In this document: piece by piece, positions 63,887-64,000 of the stretch
How positions within the stretch are numbered: the stretch's first letter is position 1
How the letters are laid out: every line of letters starts with the position of its first letter
Origin: Mytilinidion resinicola
Lineage: Eukaryota; Ascomycota; Dothideomycetes; Mytilinidiales; Mytilinidiaceae
Length of the DNA: 64,000 nt
NCBI RefSeq assembly: GCF_010093595.1
Contig: NW_022985438.1
Span: forward strand, 2,414,786-2,478,785
Direction: 5' to 3'
Translations under genes and position numbers: made by a program
The notes under the pieces: model-generated
Told to the model about the DNA's origin: nothing
Database searches by the model: none
The model's input: only the letters and a program-made list of their open reading frames with translations

Positions 63887-64000
63887 TGCTGACTCAATTG
63901 TATTCCAATATAGCGTCGATGAGAGCTTCGAATCATCAGCAGCTGTCGAACAGTGAAAGGGGAAACGAACTTACTGACGAGAAACGAGATCTAGTCAATC
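63887..64000. promoter_or_regulatory. Upstream region of POM34 to the window edge
   Basis: On the minus strand a donor-like CAGTAAGTTCG (about 63976-63966) and an acceptor-like CGACAG (about 63950) suggest a leader intron. Nothing else is visible. Confidence 0.3.

Noticed and set aside
1..64000. CRISPR arrays, bacterial-type operons, rRNA and tRNA genes
   Set aside because: No spaced identical short repeats, no ribosome-binding-site-led gene runs and no rRNA-like sequence were seen. A few GGTTCGA-like strings were examined for tRNA B boxes but lacked A boxes and cloverleaf arms.

Overview
The window is nuclear DNA of a filamentous ascomycete (Pezizomycotina), most likely a Dothideomycete. 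The evidence is short GT-AG introns of about 45-130 nt, intron-split genes on both strands without operons, the largest subunit of RNA polymerase III, an AP-1 adaptor mu subunit, a POM34-like nucleoporin, typically fungal families (WSC, UstYa/DUF3328, LaeA-like methyltransferase, fungal rhodopsin-like protein, GPR1/FUN34/YaaH), and a pogo-type transposase at the left edge. The class-level placement is inference from gene families and style. Exon coordinates were built by hand: each listed join keeps the reading frame and restores family sequence, but none is backed by transcripts.

Layout. 1-350: the 5' end of a pogo-family transposase with subterminal repeats. 976-8552: a medium-chain dehydrogenase, a GNAT acetyltransferase, a small membrane protein, a GH16 hydrolase without signal peptide, an unrecognised protein and an HExxH metallopeptidase-like protein. 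8553-18425: a gene-poor stretch with a clear 274-bp MITE, short repeats, and coding-like relics. 18426-30222: a tail-anchored FHA protein, RPC1 (divergent from it), an acetate-transporter-like protein and a DszC-like acyl-CoA dehydrogenase. 30910-37423: a LaeA-like methyltransferase, a CCC1/VIT1-type transporter and a secreted two-WSC protein. 38288-42917: a low-complexity nuclear-type protein, diverged repeats and a PRS1-type PRPP synthetase. 43687-44278: a broken glutathione S-transferase. 44671-52586: a fungal rhodopsin-like protein, two convergent UstYa-family genes, an aldehyde dehydrogenase and a small secreted precursor made of three exact 24-residue units. 53029-63886: AP-1 mu, a methyltransferase, a Trp-rich secreted protein with look-alike introns, a long gene-poor gap, a DUF4748-like small protein and POM34.

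The most interesting part is 46.9-52.6 kb. UstYa-family proteins act in fungal RiPP (dikaritin) pathways, whose precursors are secreted repeat proteins. Here two UstYa homologues with intact HxxHC motifs lie within 5 kb of a secreted tandem-repeat protein and an aldehyde dehydrogenase. The repeats lack the usual KR/RR Kex2 sites and carry RVSR-A junctions instead, so this could be an unusual peptide natural-product locus. The functional link is inference from proximity and family knowledge. Most other genes look like ordinary housekeeping or lineage-specific genes that do not form one pathway.
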